Part shown: positions 1 through 8,980 of the stretch, in pieces
How positions within the stretch are numbered: position 1 is the first letter of the stretch
How the letters are laid out: each line of letters opens with the position of its first letter
Source: Tubiluchus corallicola
Taxonomy: Eukaryota > Priapulida > Priapulimorpha > Priapulimorphida > Tubiluchidae
Assembly: GCA_030141605.1 (NCBI GenBank)
Contig: JAQGDQ010002412.1
Span: forward strand, 1 to 46,320
Direction of reading: 5' to 3'
DNA length: 46,320 nucleotides
Translations under genes and position numbers: made by a program
Notes under the pieces: generated by a model
What the model saw: only the letters and a program-made list of their open reading frames with translations
Told to the model about the DNA's origin: nothing
The model's database searches: none

Positions 1-393
1 ATTATAATCCCAGTAGTATTTTTTAGCGATTGGGGCATTAACTGGCTTTATGGAGAAGAATATCAAAAAGCAAGTGGTGTGTTAAAAATACATATTTTTT
101 CAGGTATATTTGTGTTTTTTGGAATAGCAATTTCGAAGTGGGAAATAGCAGAAAATCTTCTTAAAAATATTTTGGCCAGAACAACAATAGCAGCAATATT
201 GAATATAACTCTTAATTTTATCTTAATACCCAAATATAATATCGTAGGAGCAGCAATATCAACATTAATTTCATATGCCTTTGGAAGTTATTTCTGGTAT
301 GCCTTTCCAAAGAAAACAAGGCATATGTTTTTGTTAACCTTACAAAGCATAAATCCCACTGCTTTGTTACGCTATAATAAAAAGAATAAATAA
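1..393 (+). CDS. Polysaccharide flippase (MATE/Wzx-like), C-terminal part
   Basis: The frame is open from the first base of the window to the TAA at 391-393, so this is the 3' end of a longer gene. The visible ~130 residues contain hydrophobic segments (around 85-130, 190-230 and 245-300) separated by short charged loops, and a small Lys-rich tail. The segment reading ILIPKYNIVGAAISTLISY is typical of the last repeat of oligosaccharide flippases of the MATE/MVF clan, which move undecaprenyl-linked glycans across the inner membrane. The family call rests on this tail alone. A GTG at 79 could be mistaken for a start but is internal. The window also holds fucose and heptose precursor genes, which fits a surface-glycan role. 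Confidence 0.7.
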   Translation: MIIPVVFFSDWGINWLYGEEYQKASGVLKIHIFSGIFVFFGIAISKWEIAENLLKNILARTTIAAILNITLNFILIPKYNIVGAAISTLISYAFGSYFWYAFPKKTRHMFLLTLQSINPTALLRYNKKNK

Positions 394-440
394 CTATGTT
401 AAGAACGGGTAAAATCACAGATTATATTTAATTTTGCAAT

Positions 441-448
441 TATATTTG
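441..448 (+). promoter_or_regulatory. Bacteroidota -7 promoter element upstream of nadA
   Basis: TATATTTG matches TAnnTTTG, the Bacteroidota sigma-A -7 consensus. It ends 21 bases before the nadA ATG, giving a short leader. No convincing -33 element was seen. Confidence 0.5.
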
Positions 449-469
449 TATGATTTATATAAGTAAGTT

Positions 470-1447
470 ATGAGTTTCCAGCAGAAAGACAATGCTCCAG
501 TAGATAAAAGTGTAAATATAGAAGGAGAAGTAAAAAGAATTAAAAAAGAAAAGAATGCTATTATTTTGGGGCATTACTATTTAACCGCAGACTTGCAGGA
601 AATATCTGACTTTGTAGGAGATAGTTTGGAGCTTTCAAAACAAGCACAAAATACTCAGGCAGATATTATTATTTTTATGGGGGTGCATTTTATGGCAGAA
701 ACAGCAAAAATTTTAAACCCGAATAAAAAGGTTATTATTCCAGACCTAAATGCTTCTTGTTCATTGGCTGAATCTGCTCCTGCTGATGAATTTGCCAAAT
801 TTAAGCAGCAACACCCACAACATAAAGTTATTTCTTATATTAATTGCACAGCAGAAATAAAAGCATTGTCTGATGTGATTTGTACCTCTTCCAATGCAAA
901 GCATATTGTAGAGAGTTTTGCACCAGATGAAAAATTAATATTTGCACCAGATAAAAATCTAGGCAATTATATTAACAGCATTACAAATAGAAATATGCTG
1001 CTATGGGATGGGGCTTGCATGGTGCATGAACAGTATTCATTGGAAAAAATATTAAAATTAAAACAACAATATAGCAACGCCAAATTTATTGCTCATCCTG
1101 AGTGTGAGGCTCCTGTTTTGTTAATAGCAGATTTTGTTGGTTCCACCACAGCCCTATTGAAGTACACCCAAGAAGATGATGCACGGAAGTTTATTGTAGC
1201 GACTGAGAGTGGAATTTTTCATCAAATGAAAAAGAGAAGTCCAAACAAAACCTTTATTTCTGCCCCTATAGAAGACGCTTCATGTGGCTGCAACGATTGT
1301 GCATATATGAAATTAAACAATATGGAGAAGCTATACAATTGTTTAACAAACGAGCAACCCGAAATTATTCTTTCTCCAGATTTGATAGAGAAAGCAAAAT
1401 TTCCTATTTTGAAAATGTTAGAAATATCTAAAAATATTAAAAGATAG
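470..1447 (+). CDS. nadA: Quinolinate synthase NadA
   Basis: NadA condenses iminoaspartate with dihydroxyacetone phosphate to quinolinate in de novo NAD synthesis, using a [4Fe-4S] cluster. The 325-residue product has the expected length. The GHYYL motif lies near residue 35. Cluster-cysteine candidates sit at residue 97 (NASCSL), residue 183 (DGACMVH) and in the CGCNDC group at 272-277; family knowledge predicts three ligands. The PECE and GSTTALLKY motifs lie around 205-230. The TAG stop shares its last base with the GTG start of nadB, so the pair is probably cotranscribed and translationally coupled. nadC is not in the window. Confidence 0.95.
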   Translation: MSFQQKDNAPVDKSVNIEGEVKRIKKEKNAIILGHYYLTADLQEISDFVGDSLELSKQAQNTQADIIIFMGVHFMAETAKILNPNKKVIIPDLNASCSLAESAPADEFAKFKQQHPQHKVISYINCTAEIKALSDVICTSSNAKHIVESFAPDEKLIFAPDKNLGNYINSITNRNMLLWDGACMVHEQYSLEKILKLKQQYSNAKFIAHPECEAPVLLIADFVGSTTALLKYTQEDDARKFIVATESGIFHQMKKRSPNKTFISAPIEDASCGCNDCAYMKLNNMEKLYNCLTNEQPEIILSPDLIEKAKFPILKMLEISKNIKR

Positions 1448-3060
1448 TGAAACATGTAATTAAATCCGATTTTTTGATTATCGGAAGTGGAGTAGCAGGT
1501 TTAAGCCTTGCCATTAAGCTTGCTGACATTGGAACAGTGAATCTCATTAGCAAGCAAGATATTACAGAAGGGAACACGCGCTATGCTCAAGGAGGAATAG
1601 CATCTGTAATATCATCAAAAGATAGCTTTAAAAAACATACTCAAGACACATTAATAGCTGGCGATGGATTATGCCATGAAGATGCTGTCAAAAAGGTTGT
1701 TGAAGAAGCTCCTGATAGAATTAAAGAACTTATCGAATGGGGGGTGAACTTTAGTAAAAAGAAAAACTCTAATGCATTTGATCTTGCCAAAGAAGCGGCG
1801 CATTCGGAAGCACGAATACTGCACTCAAATGACTTTACAGGGCTGGAAATAATGCAAAAGCTTTGTCGCATAGCAAAACAACATCCTAATATTTCTATTT
1901 ACGAATATCATTTTGCAGTAGAATTAATTACAGAGCATCATGTTTTAGGCAATTTGCAAGCAGCATTTAATATATGTTTTGGAGCATATATATTCAATGA
2001 AAAAAAACAAGCAATTTCCCCTTTTCAGTCAAACTATACCATACTTGCATCAGGAGGAGCTTCAGGAGCTTTTCAATATTCTACTAATCCTGCGGTTTCC
2101 ACAGGGGATGGTGTGGCAATGGCATATAGGGCGGGGGTAAGAGTTGCTGGAATGGAATTTGTTCAGTTTCATCCTACAACGCTCTATGATCTAAGCTCAA
2201 AAGATAAAAACTTTCTTATATCTGAAGCGTTAAGAGGGTTTGGAGGGCATTTGGTTGATGAAGAAGGTAATAGGTTTATGCATCATTATGATGAGAGAAT
2301 GGAGTTAGCCCCCAGAGACATAGTAGCTCGCGCTATTGATTCTGAAGTAAAAAAGAGAAGAATAGAGCATGTAAATCTCAGCATGTTGCACTTAGATAAA
2401 GATGAGGTGAAAGAGAGATTCCCAAATATATATAAGTATGTATTAGAGGCATTAAATATAGATATTACACAAACCCTTATTCCCGTTGTGCCAGCGGCAC
2501 ACTATACCTGTGGAGGGGTAATGACCTCTTTGACGGGACAAACAAGCATGCAAAATTTATTTGCTTGTGGTGAAGTTGCTCATACAGGAGTACACGGAGC
2601 AAACCGATTGGCAAGTAATAGTTTGATGGAAGCATTGGTTTTTGGCAATGCAATCACAATGAAAATTGCAGGAAAAAGAAAAAGACGGTTTTCACAGAGT
2701 TATAAAGACATATTTATTCCTGAATGGGACGAGACAGGAGTGAAAAACCATTATGAATGGACGCTGATACGGCACAATTTTAAAGAAATAAAACATTTAA
2801 TGTGGGACTATGTGGGAATTGTACGTTCTAAAAAGCAACTAGAAAGGGCTTATAGGCGCTTAAGAGTTATACATGAAGAAGTGGAGGACTATTACAAACG
2901 CTCTACAGCTACCTCAGACCTATTAGAATTGCGAAACCTTTCTACAGTTGCCCATATTATTGTGCGTTCTGCTTTGCGGCGTAATGAGAGCAGGGGGCTG
3001 CATTATATGCTTGATTTTCCTAACAAAGATGATAAATTTTTAAAAGATACTATTATTTAA
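1447..3060 (+). CDS. nadB: L-aspartate oxidase NadB
   Basis: This flavoprotein oxidises L-aspartate to iminoaspartate, the substrate of NadA. The 537-residue protein has an N-terminal FAD-binding GSGVAGLSLA motif (residues ~12-21), the NTRYAQGGIA segment, the succinate-dehydrogenase-like EFVQFHPTTLY motif (~238-248), a SEALRGFGG/PRDIVARAI region, and the HTGVHGANRLASNSLMEALV FAD-closing motif near 385. Its C-terminal helical domain is complete. The start is GTG at 1447, overlapping the nadA stop by one base (TAGTG). No other start in this frame would keep the FAD-binding strand and avoid deeper overlap. Confidence 0.95.
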   Translation: MKHVIKSDFLIIGSGVAGLSLAIKLADIGTVNLISKQDITEGNTRYAQGGIASVISSKDSFKKHTQDTLIAGDGLCHEDAVKKVVEEAPDRIKELIEWGVNFSKKKNSNAFDLAKEAAHSEARILHSNDFTGLEIMQKLCRIAKQHPNISIYEYHFAVELITEHHVLGNLQAAFNICFGAYIFNEKKQAISPFQSNYTILASGGASGAFQYSTNPAVSTGDGVAMAYRAGVRVAGMEFVQFHPTTLYDLSSKDKNFLISEALRGFGGHLVDEEGNRFMHHYDERMELAPRDIVARAIDSEVKKRRIEHVNLSMLHLDKDEVKERFPNIYKYVLEALNIDITQTLIPVVPAAHYTCGGVMTSLTGQTSMQNLFACGEVAHTGVHGANRLASNSLMEALVFGNAITMKIAGKRKRRFSQSYKDIFIPEWDETGVKNHYEWTLIRHNFKEIKHLMWDYVGIVRSKKQLERAYRRLRVIHEEVEDYYKRSTATSDLLELRNLSTVAHIIVRSALRRNESRGLHYMLDFPNKDDKFLKDTII

Positions 3061-3191
3061 TTTATTTTACAATGCGCTTTTGATAATTTTAAAATAAAAA
3101 AATAGAGAAATAGTTATTATTAGTTGATATTTTTATTTAAAATTATTTTTAATATTTAAAACATAGGTTTCAAAAAAAAAATAAATAGGCA

Positions 3192-4067
3192 ATGAACAAG
3201 TCAATGACAGGATATGGGTTGGAAAAATACATTGATGAGGGTGTAGAGATTAGCGTAGAGATAAAAACCATCAACTCTAAGTTTTTAGATTGTGTATTAT
3301 TACTTCCTAAATTTTTAAGCTCAAAAGAGATAGAAATAAGAAAGATGTTAAGCGAGATGCTGGAACGAGGGAAAGTGGTAATAAGCATCAAATATGAAAA
3401 CAAACAGACTCCAATTGCAAAAGTGGAGCATAACAAAAGTTTGTTTTTAAAATATTATAAGCAAGTAAAAGAGTTAATGGATGAAGTAGGGGGACAAAAA
3501 GAAGGATTGGCACAAATTGTGTTGCAATATCCAGATGTTACCGACATTGTTCAAGATACTAACCAGTTGGGAGAGAAATGGGGAAATGTCAGGGAAGCTA
3601 TCATAAATGCTATTAAAAAATGCGATGAGCATAGAATTGAAGAAGGAGCTGCTATGACTCAAGGAATATCAACCTATATTCAAGAGATAAAAAATAACAT
3701 TGCTGTTATAGAGCAGTATGAAACAGAACGGATTGAAACTATAAAAGACAGAATTTATCAATCATTGAGTAAAGCAAAAATTGAAGAAATTAACAGGGAT
3801 AGATTTGAACAAGAACTTATATACTACCTTGAAAAACTTGATATTACAGAAGAAAAACTTCGCCTAAGCAATCATTTAGAATATTTTATGAAAATTTTAA
3901 ATAGCCCTAATTCAGAGGGGAAAAAATTGACTTTCATTTCACAAGAAATAGGACGAGAAATAAACACGTTGGGATCAAAAGCTAACCACGCTCAAATTCA
4001 AAAAATTGTAGTGAACATGAAAGAACAGTTAGAAAAGGTGAAGGAGCAGATGAGTAATATTCTGTAA
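3192..4067 (+). CDS. yicC: YicC family endoribonuclease/stress protein
   Basis: The 291-residue product carries the YicC N-terminal signature (MNKSMTGYG, then EIKTINSKFLD) and the C-terminal DUF1732 signature (FISQEIGREINTLGSKAN, residues ~257-274). YicC proteins are conserved single-strand RNA endonucleases in other bacteria. The role in Bacteroidota is not well defined. In many Bacteroidota yicC is followed by gmk, but here it is followed 13 bases later by hemW, while gmk sits at the end of the nusB-coaE operon. The ATG at 3192 starts exactly with the family N-terminus. Confidence 0.9.
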   Translation: MNKSMTGYGLEKYIDEGVEISVEIKTINSKFLDCVLLLPKFLSSKEIEIRKMLSEMLERGKVVISIKYENKQTPIAKVEHNKSLFLKYYKQVKELMDEVGGQKEGLAQIVLQYPDVTDIVQDTNQLGEKWGNVREAIINAIKKCDEHRIEEGAAMTQGISTYIQEIKNNIAVIEQYETERIETIKDRIYQSLSKAKIEEINRDRFEQELIYYLEKLDITEEKLRLSNHLEYFMKILNSPNSEGKKLTFISQEIGREINTLGSKANHAQIQKIVVNMKEQLEKVKEQMSNIL

Positions 4068-4080
4068 TGTTTTAAATTTA

Positions 4081-5205
4081 ATGGCAGGTATATACATTCA
4101 CATTCCATTTTGTAAGCAAGCATGTTACTACTGTGATTTTCATTTTAGCACCGTTATAAAATACCAACCTCAAATAGTAAGAGCAATAGCAAAGGAGATA
4201 GGTTTGCAAAAGAACTATCTTGACGACAAAGTAATAAATACCATATATTTTGGAGGGGGAACTCCTTCATTACTTCAAGAAAAAGAGATATATTTATTGA
4301 TAGATAAAATTTACCAAAACTTCAATGTATGCAGTGAAGCGGAAATAACATTAGAAGCGAACCCTGACGATATAACTACGGAGAAATTAAAATTTTGGAG
4401 AAGCAATCAAATCAATAGGTTAAGTATTGGAATTCAATCTTTCAATGATGAGAACTTAAAATTTTTACATCGTTTTCACAATGCTCAACAAGCAATGGAT
4501 GCTATAGAGGCATCAAAATATTTTTTTTCAAATATAAGCATAGATATAATTTATGCCATTCCAACATCAGATTTTACAATATTGGAACAGGACTTACAAA
4601 TTGCTATGTCATACGATTTACCGCACATTTCTGCCTATTGCCTTACCATAGAACCTAATACTGTTTTTGGAAAAAGGAACACTCAAAATAGGGGAGGTTG
4701 TTTAAGTGAAAAGTTTGAAATAGAGCAATATACGCATCTTACTAATGTGTTAAGAGAAAAGAGGTATATCCAATATGAAATATCGAATTTTGCAAAACCT
4801 GGTTTTTTTTCTAAGCATAACAGTAATTATTGGAAGCACGAACATTATCTTGGGATAGGTCCGGGGGCACACTCTTTTAATGGAAATTTGAGGCAATTTA
4901 ATATCTCTAATAATCATATTTATAGGCGCAGTATTGATAATAACATTGTTCCTTATAAAGCGGAGGAATTGACAAAGGAGAATTTAGCAAATGAATATAT
5001 TATGACTGGCTTGCGGACTATAGAAGGGGTAAGCTTAGAAGTATTGGGAAAAAAATATGAATATGATTTGTTAAAAAACAATGATGATGCAATAAAACAA
5101 TATGTTTCATTAGGTTTAGTGCATATTTCTCATAATATGCTGCGGCTTACAGAACAAGGAAAATTATTATCAGACAAAATAAGCTCATCGTTCTTTAGAA
5201 ATTGA
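4081..5205 (+). CDS. hemW: HemW-like radical SAM protein
   Basis: This is a 374-residue radical SAM enzyme of the HemN/HemW group. The cluster motif CKQACYYC is at residues ~11-18, preceded by the family opening GIYIHIPFC. The TIYFGGGTPSLL motif follows near 55-66. The motif HNSNYW (~255-260) matches HNxxYW, which marks HemW haem-binding chaperones rather than true coproporphyrinogen oxidase HemN. The function is therefore more likely haem delivery than porphyrin oxidation. It lies 13 bases after yicC. Its 3' end overlaps the convergent beta-barrel gene by 21 bases. Confidence 0.9.
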   Translation: MAGIYIHIPFCKQACYYCDFHFSTVIKYQPQIVRAIAKEIGLQKNYLDDKVINTIYFGGGTPSLLQEKEIYLLIDKIYQNFNVCSEAEITLEANPDDITTEKLKFWRSNQINRLSIGIQSFNDENLKFLHRFHNAQQAMDAIEASKYFFSNISIDIIYAIPTSDFTILEQDLQIAMSYDLPHISAYCLTIEPNTVFGKRNTQNRGGCLSEKFEIEQYTHLTNVLREKRYIQYEISNFAKPGFFSKHNSNYWKHEHYLGIGPGAHSFNGNLRQFNISNNHIYRRSIDNNIVPYKAEELTKENLANEYIMTGLRTIEGVSLEVLGKKYEYDLLKNNDDAIKQYVSLGLVHISHNMLRLTEQGKLLSDKISSSFFRN

Positions 5206-5901
5206 TTTTTTCCCGCTATTTATTTGGTAGGTATAATTTAGTGCAAAATGCCACCAAACGTTTTGAGTCTTTTCAAATAAAAAATCTTTAGGAGCAATAA
5301 CATTTGATATGCCTAAAGCGAAGCGTGTTTCTACAAATATAAAGCTCTTCTTTAATTTCACTCCTGCTCCTGGTCCAACAATAAATCCTAACTCAAACCT
5401 ATTATCTTGTTCGCTAAAATGGTATGCTCCGTCTTCTATGACTATGTTGTCTTCTGTTAGCGTTTGTTTTGCCGAGAAAGCATATGCGGCGTATGGTCCA
5501 AGATTAAAAAATATTGAAAACATCTTGATATCGAATGAAACATTGGTTAGAGCAATAAATTCCATGTAATTAATTTTTCTTATTAAATCTTGTTCTACAA
5601 ATGTGATAGTGTTATTGGCACTAGAACTTTGTCTTTCCTCCGTACCATTGGAGTGCCACCCTTTACCAGAGTAGTTAATTTCAAATTGCAATCCAAAATA
5701 TGGCTCTATTAGTGTGTTTGCCACTATTCCAAAGGTTGGCTGTTGAATATAATGTATTTTTTTATACCTATATTCTAGATTATTTGAGGTTATTATTTTG
5801 GAAAGGTTCAGTCCTCCTTTTAGCCCAACATACGTTTGCCCAAGCACGGAAATAGAGGTGCACAAGCAGAAAAATAAGATAATGAAGTGTTTATATTTCA
5901 T
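5185..5901 (-). CDS. Outer-membrane beta-barrel protein (PorT-like family)
   Basis: The 238-residue product has a Sec signal peptide ending near residue 21 (SVLGQ). It continues with YVGLKGGLNLSKI, the hallmark opening of the small outer-membrane barrel family OMP_b-brl_2/PorT. Alternating hydrophobic strands and aromatic belts run to the C-terminal NYTYQIN. It probably forms an 8-10 strand barrel of unknown cargo. The ATG overlaps the stop of the upstream DUF6048 gene by four bases (ATGA), so it is the last gene of the DUF6452-DUF6048-barrel operon. True PorT of the type IX secretion system is only one member of this broad family, so that identity is not claimed. Confidence 0.8.
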   Translation of the reverse strand: MKYKHFIILFFCLCTSISVLGQTYVGLKGGLNLSKIITSNNLEYRYKKIHYIQQPTFGIVANTLIEPYFGLQFEINYSGKGWHSNGTEERQSSSANNTITFVEQDLIRKINYMEFIALTNVSFDIKMFSIFFNLGPYAAYAFSAKQTLTEDNIVIEDGAYHFSEQDNRFELGFIVGPGAGVKLKKSFIFVETRFALGISNVIAPKDFLFEKTQNVWWHFALNYTYQINSGKKSISKER

Positions 5902-6613
5902 TTTTTTTGTTGAGTAATAGTTCTACGGTCTTTTCTAAAAGGGATTCTATAGTATAAATAATAATTTAATCCCCATGTACTTTTGTTTGATTTTTTCCCA
6001 TACCCTACAATGTAATACGGAGACAAAGTGTCATTGCCCTTTATAGAGGGTTGAAGTTTATAGCGCCCTGTAACACCTAAAAACACATTATCAAATACCC
6101 TTACCTTCACCCCAATACAAAACTCCAACCAACGAGCCCTTAGCCTTTCATTTGTTGTTTGCATTTTCTCCACGTTCCAATATGTTTGTTGTGCTATTGC
6201 ATTATGGGTATAATATGATAAATCTTCTTTTTCTGTGGCAAAGGCATATCTAACACCAACAAAAAAAGCATTGTCCAGAGTGTCAGTTGCTCTTAAAAAA
6301 TTATGTTCTATTCCTATTTTGTAAAACTTCCCTTAACTTTATACTGGTACAGACTGTCCTCTTGTAAATTATATGTACTATAGCCAGCATCAAAAACTAA
6401 TAAATATTTATAAAAATCTATATCTACGTTCCCCTCTAGCCTATATACCTCATTAAACATATATGAATAAACCCAACTTCCCGCATCAAAACCAAGTTTT
6501 ATACCTGTAGGCATATACTTTTTTGCTTTTACGCTGTCACCTTGTCCTTGAGCAGATAAACAGCCTAATAACAAGTGAGCACTCAATATAAAATTAATAG
6601 TATATTTTAACAT
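5898..6613 (-). CDS. DUF6048 family envelope protein, one-base frameshift
   Basis: Two adjacent reading frames form one gene of about 238 residues. The first encodes a signal peptide and the segment GIKLGFDAGSWVYSY, then stops after KGSFTK (stop at ~6314). The second frame is open from ~6332 and continues with FYKIGIEHNFLRA and FFVGVRYAF, running to 5898. The switch maps to the TTTT run (+ strand AAAA, 6323-6326), where one added T restores SFYKIG. The product is a predicted outer-membrane beta-structured protein of unknown function. Its ATG overlaps the end of the DUF6452 gene by 20 bases and its stop overlaps the next gene by four bases. The tight spacing argues for a functional gene and an error in the sequence. 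Confidence 0.75.
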
Positions 6614-7109
6614 TTGCAGAGTCTAAAATGGTTAGCTTTTGTTTTACTAATTGGTAATCGGCAAAAGTTGTTTCTTTGACATTAAGATCATCAAAAATTA
6701 AGTCTATGCCACACTCTGGAGTTATCATCTTTTGTTTTTTTGTATAGGAGATGGTCATCTCTTCTTTATATGGGTCTAAGTGTTTGGGTGGAGTATAGAT
6801 AGTGTCCTCATCAATAATTGTTATTTTTCGAAGATAGAGATGAAAAACCGTTGTATCATTTGATGGGTTGACAGGCATGTATAGTGTAGAAATTATTGTA
6901 TCATGATAAAATATAGCATCATTCCCATCCATAAACAGTCTGTCCATATGAACTTCTTTTTTTTCTGTTACTGTGGTGCCACTTTCATATAAATGCGTAT
7001 AAAACTGCACATTTATCAAGTTGTCGCTATTAGACACACAGTCTTCTCTAGTGCAAGAAATAGTGAAGATTATAGATAATACAGAAAGTGATATTATATA
7101 TTTTTGCAT
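6594..7109 (-). CDS. DUF6452 family lipoprotein
   Basis: The 171-residue product has a lipoprotein signal with the lipobox IFTISC at residues ~14-19, followed by TREDC. The rest is beta-rich with the conserved pattern CGIDLIFDDL near the end and a C-terminal IYY. This matches DUF6452, which in Bacteroidia is commonly found directly upstream of DUF6048, as here. It is probably anchored to the outer membrane and made together with DUF6048 and the barrel protein. The function is unknown. A -7 promoter match lies at 7147-7154. Confidence 0.75.
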   Translation of the reverse strand: MQKYIISLSVLSIIFTISCTREDCVSNSDNLINVQFYTHLYESGTTVTEKKEVHMDRLFMDGNDAIFYHDTIISTLYMPVNPSNDTTVFHLYLRKITIIDEDTIYTPPKHLDPYKEEMTISYTKKQKMITPECGIDLIFDDLNVKETTFADYQLVKQKLTILDSANVKIYY

Positions 7110-7146
7110 TTTTAAAGAAAAAAGAAAAGATATTATAATTATACGT

Positions 7147-7154
7147 CAAAGTTA
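7147..7154 (-). promoter_or_regulatory. -7 promoter element of the DUF6452 operon
   Basis: On the minus strand TAACTTTG (followed by A) matches TAnnTTTG, 37 bases upstream of the DUF6452 ATG. It shares the divergent intergenic region with the CPBP promoter. Confidence 0.5.
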
Positions 7155-7301
7155 TAAAATAAAACCTTTTGTTGATTGAAAACAGTTAAAAAAGTGTGTT
7201 GTTCTCTTAAGACCTTGCCATTTATTCTTAAAAAATAGTTATGTTCACAAATATTATAATGAAAAATAAAGGTTTTAATGAGGGAATATAGGTAGAATGA
7301 T

Positions 7302-7309
7302 TAGCTTTG
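7302..7309 (+). promoter_or_regulatory. -7 promoter element of the CPBP protease gene
   Basis: TAGCTTTG, followed by T, matches TAnnTTTG. Transcription would begin around 7315, so the TTG at 7307 cannot be the start codon and the ATG at 7328 is preferred. Confidence 0.55.
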
Positions 7310-7327
7310 TACAACAAACATTTAATT

Positions 7328-8449
7328 ATGAATAGACAGGCATTACAAAAAAATCCACTTTATTTGCTTATTGCATTTGTATTTATTCTTATTATAGGAT
7401 TTACCATTATAGGTCCTTTATTGGGCGTGATTTTTATTTTATCCTTCTCTAACGTTGACTTTGCAACAATTCAAGATATTTTTTCAAACACAAATTTGTA
7501 TTTGTCTTCAGATTACAAAAAGATTTTATTAATGCTACAAATGGGCATTTCTATTGGTACTTTTGTTGCCCCTCCTTTATTGTTCATGCTCCTTTTTCGA
7601 AAAACTTCTATGTTAGAAAGAAACATACCTAAATGGGATATTTTGCTATTTACTTGCATTATTACATTGAGTTTTATGATGTTAAACACTGTTTTTATAA
7701 AGTGGAACATGGAGGTTGCATTGCCTGATTTTTTATCTGATTTTGAGGAACGAGTGAAATTGTATGAAAAACAGGCTGAAAAAATAACATCTTTCTTTAC
7801 TAATTTTGATACTCTTTCTTATTTTCTTCTTGCAGTGGTGGTTATTGCCATAGTGCCTGCTGTGGGAGAGGAGCTTACTTTCAGATTTATCATCCAAAAA
7901 CTTTTATTTAATAGTCTAAAAAATATACATGTTGCTATATGGATATCTGCTATTGTATTTAGTGCTTTTCATTTTCAATTTTATGGATTTTTACCTAGAG
8001 TGTTGTTAGGGGCATTATTTGGATATCTATACTACTATTCAAAATCTATTGTTGTGCCTATATTGGCACATTTTGTCAATAATAGTTTTTTTTTAGTCAT
8101 GATATATGCCTTTGAACAAGGGGGTATAACAACGGATGTGTCTTCTAATGATCTACCTGGCATAGAAGTATTATTGGTTGCTTTGTTTGTTTTTGCGTTC
8201 ACATTCTATATTTTTCGTAAAAAATATAAGGGCAGGCAAAAAAAAGGTGACAAATGGGCGATGGTATACCAGTCTTCATCTCCTACGCAGTGCGAAATTT
8301 ATAAAGGAATGTTACAAGAACATGATATTCCTGCTGTGGTAATAAATCATAGAGATTCTTCCTTTTTGCAATTTGGACAATGTGAAGTTCTTGTCCCGAA
8401 AGAGTTTAAGTCAAAAGCAACGGCATTAATATCTTCTCAACAAAACTAA
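7328..8449 (+). CDS. CPBP family intramembrane protease with C-terminal DUF2007 domain
   Basis: The protein (~373 residues from ATG 7328) has about eight membrane segments. It carries the CPBP/Abi (Rce1-like) motifs: EELTFRFIIQKLL with the Glu-Glu pair, FHFQFYGFLPRVLLGALFGY, and HFVNN. These residues form the glutamate/histidine active site of type II CAAX-prenyl-protease homologues. After the last membrane helix and a basic linker (KKYKGRQKKGDK), a ~65-residue soluble tail (VYQSSSPTQCEIYKGMLQEH to the end) matches the DUF2007 putative signalling domain. The open frame also extends to a TTG at 7307, rejected because it lies inside the promoter. The substrate is unknown. Confidence 0.85.
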   Translation: MNRQALQKNPLYLLIAFVFILIIGFTIIGPLLGVIFILSFSNVDFATIQDIFSNTNLYLSSDYKKILLMLQMGISIGTFVAPPLLFMLLFRKTSMLERNIPKWDILLFTCIITLSFMMLNTVFIKWNMEVALPDFLSDFEERVKLYEKQAEKITSFFTNFDTLSYFLLAVVVIAIVPAVGEELTFRFIIQKLLFNSLKNIHVAIWISAIVFSAFHFQFYGFLPRVLLGALFGYLYYYSKSIVVPILAHFVNNSFFLVMIYAFEQGGITTDVSSNDLPGIEVLLVALFVFAFTFYIFRKKYKGRQKKGDKWAMVYQSSSPTQCEIYKGMLQEHDIPAVVINHRDSSFLQFGQCEVLVPKEFKSKATALISSQQN

Positions 8450-8454
8450 AAAAA

Positions 8455-8940
8455 TTACCTTTGATCCTCCATATCATCAGAAGATAGTTGTGATTCTATA
8501 ATTAGGTTGTCTAAATTATTAAGTACATTAGTAAACCTGTCATTAATCATGTTTTCAAGCTCTATAGGCATGACTTTTTGTGCATACAGTTCTCCACTTG
8601 GTGTTTTATAAAACTTCAATATATTTTTTATATTTTTTTCAGAAAAATCTTCATCATACAGGGCTATTAGCTCTTCTTCTGTAATAAGGTTGTTAGTCTC
8701 TTTAATTATTATATCCATAATAATGTTTACAGTTTCCATTCCGCCGATTGACTCTTGATTTTGAACCAACTGTTGCTTTATGCTATTTACGTTCTCATCT
8801 ATAATTTTCTTTATTTTATCTTCTTCTTGCGATAGGGCAAGAATTTGTTTAATATTTTCTTGTTTTTGTTGAGCATAGATTACATTAGAAGCAAGAGTAA
8901 CTAATGTAAAAAATGCAATAAATAAATATGTTTTTTTCAT
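8455..8940 (-). CDS. DUF2059 domain secreted protein
   Basis: The 161-residue protein has a signal peptide cleaved near VIYAQQ (residue ~24). Its C-terminal half shows the DUF2059 pattern: YDEDFSEKNIKNILKFYKTP then SGELYAQKVMPI. The product is expected in the periplasm. The function of the family is not known. It is convergent with the CPBP gene with only five bases between the stops. Confidence 0.8.
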   Translation of the reverse strand: MKKTYLFIAFFTLVTLASNVIYAQQKQENIKQILALSQEEDKIKKIIDENVNSIKQQLVQNQESIGGMETVNIIMDIIIKETNNLITEEELIALYDEDFSEKNIKNILKFYKTPSGELYAQKVMPIELENMINDRFTNVLNNLDNLIIESQLSSDDMEDQR

Positions 8941-8980
8941 GTTTCTACTTAATATATTTGAGCATCTTGTTAATTTAGTG

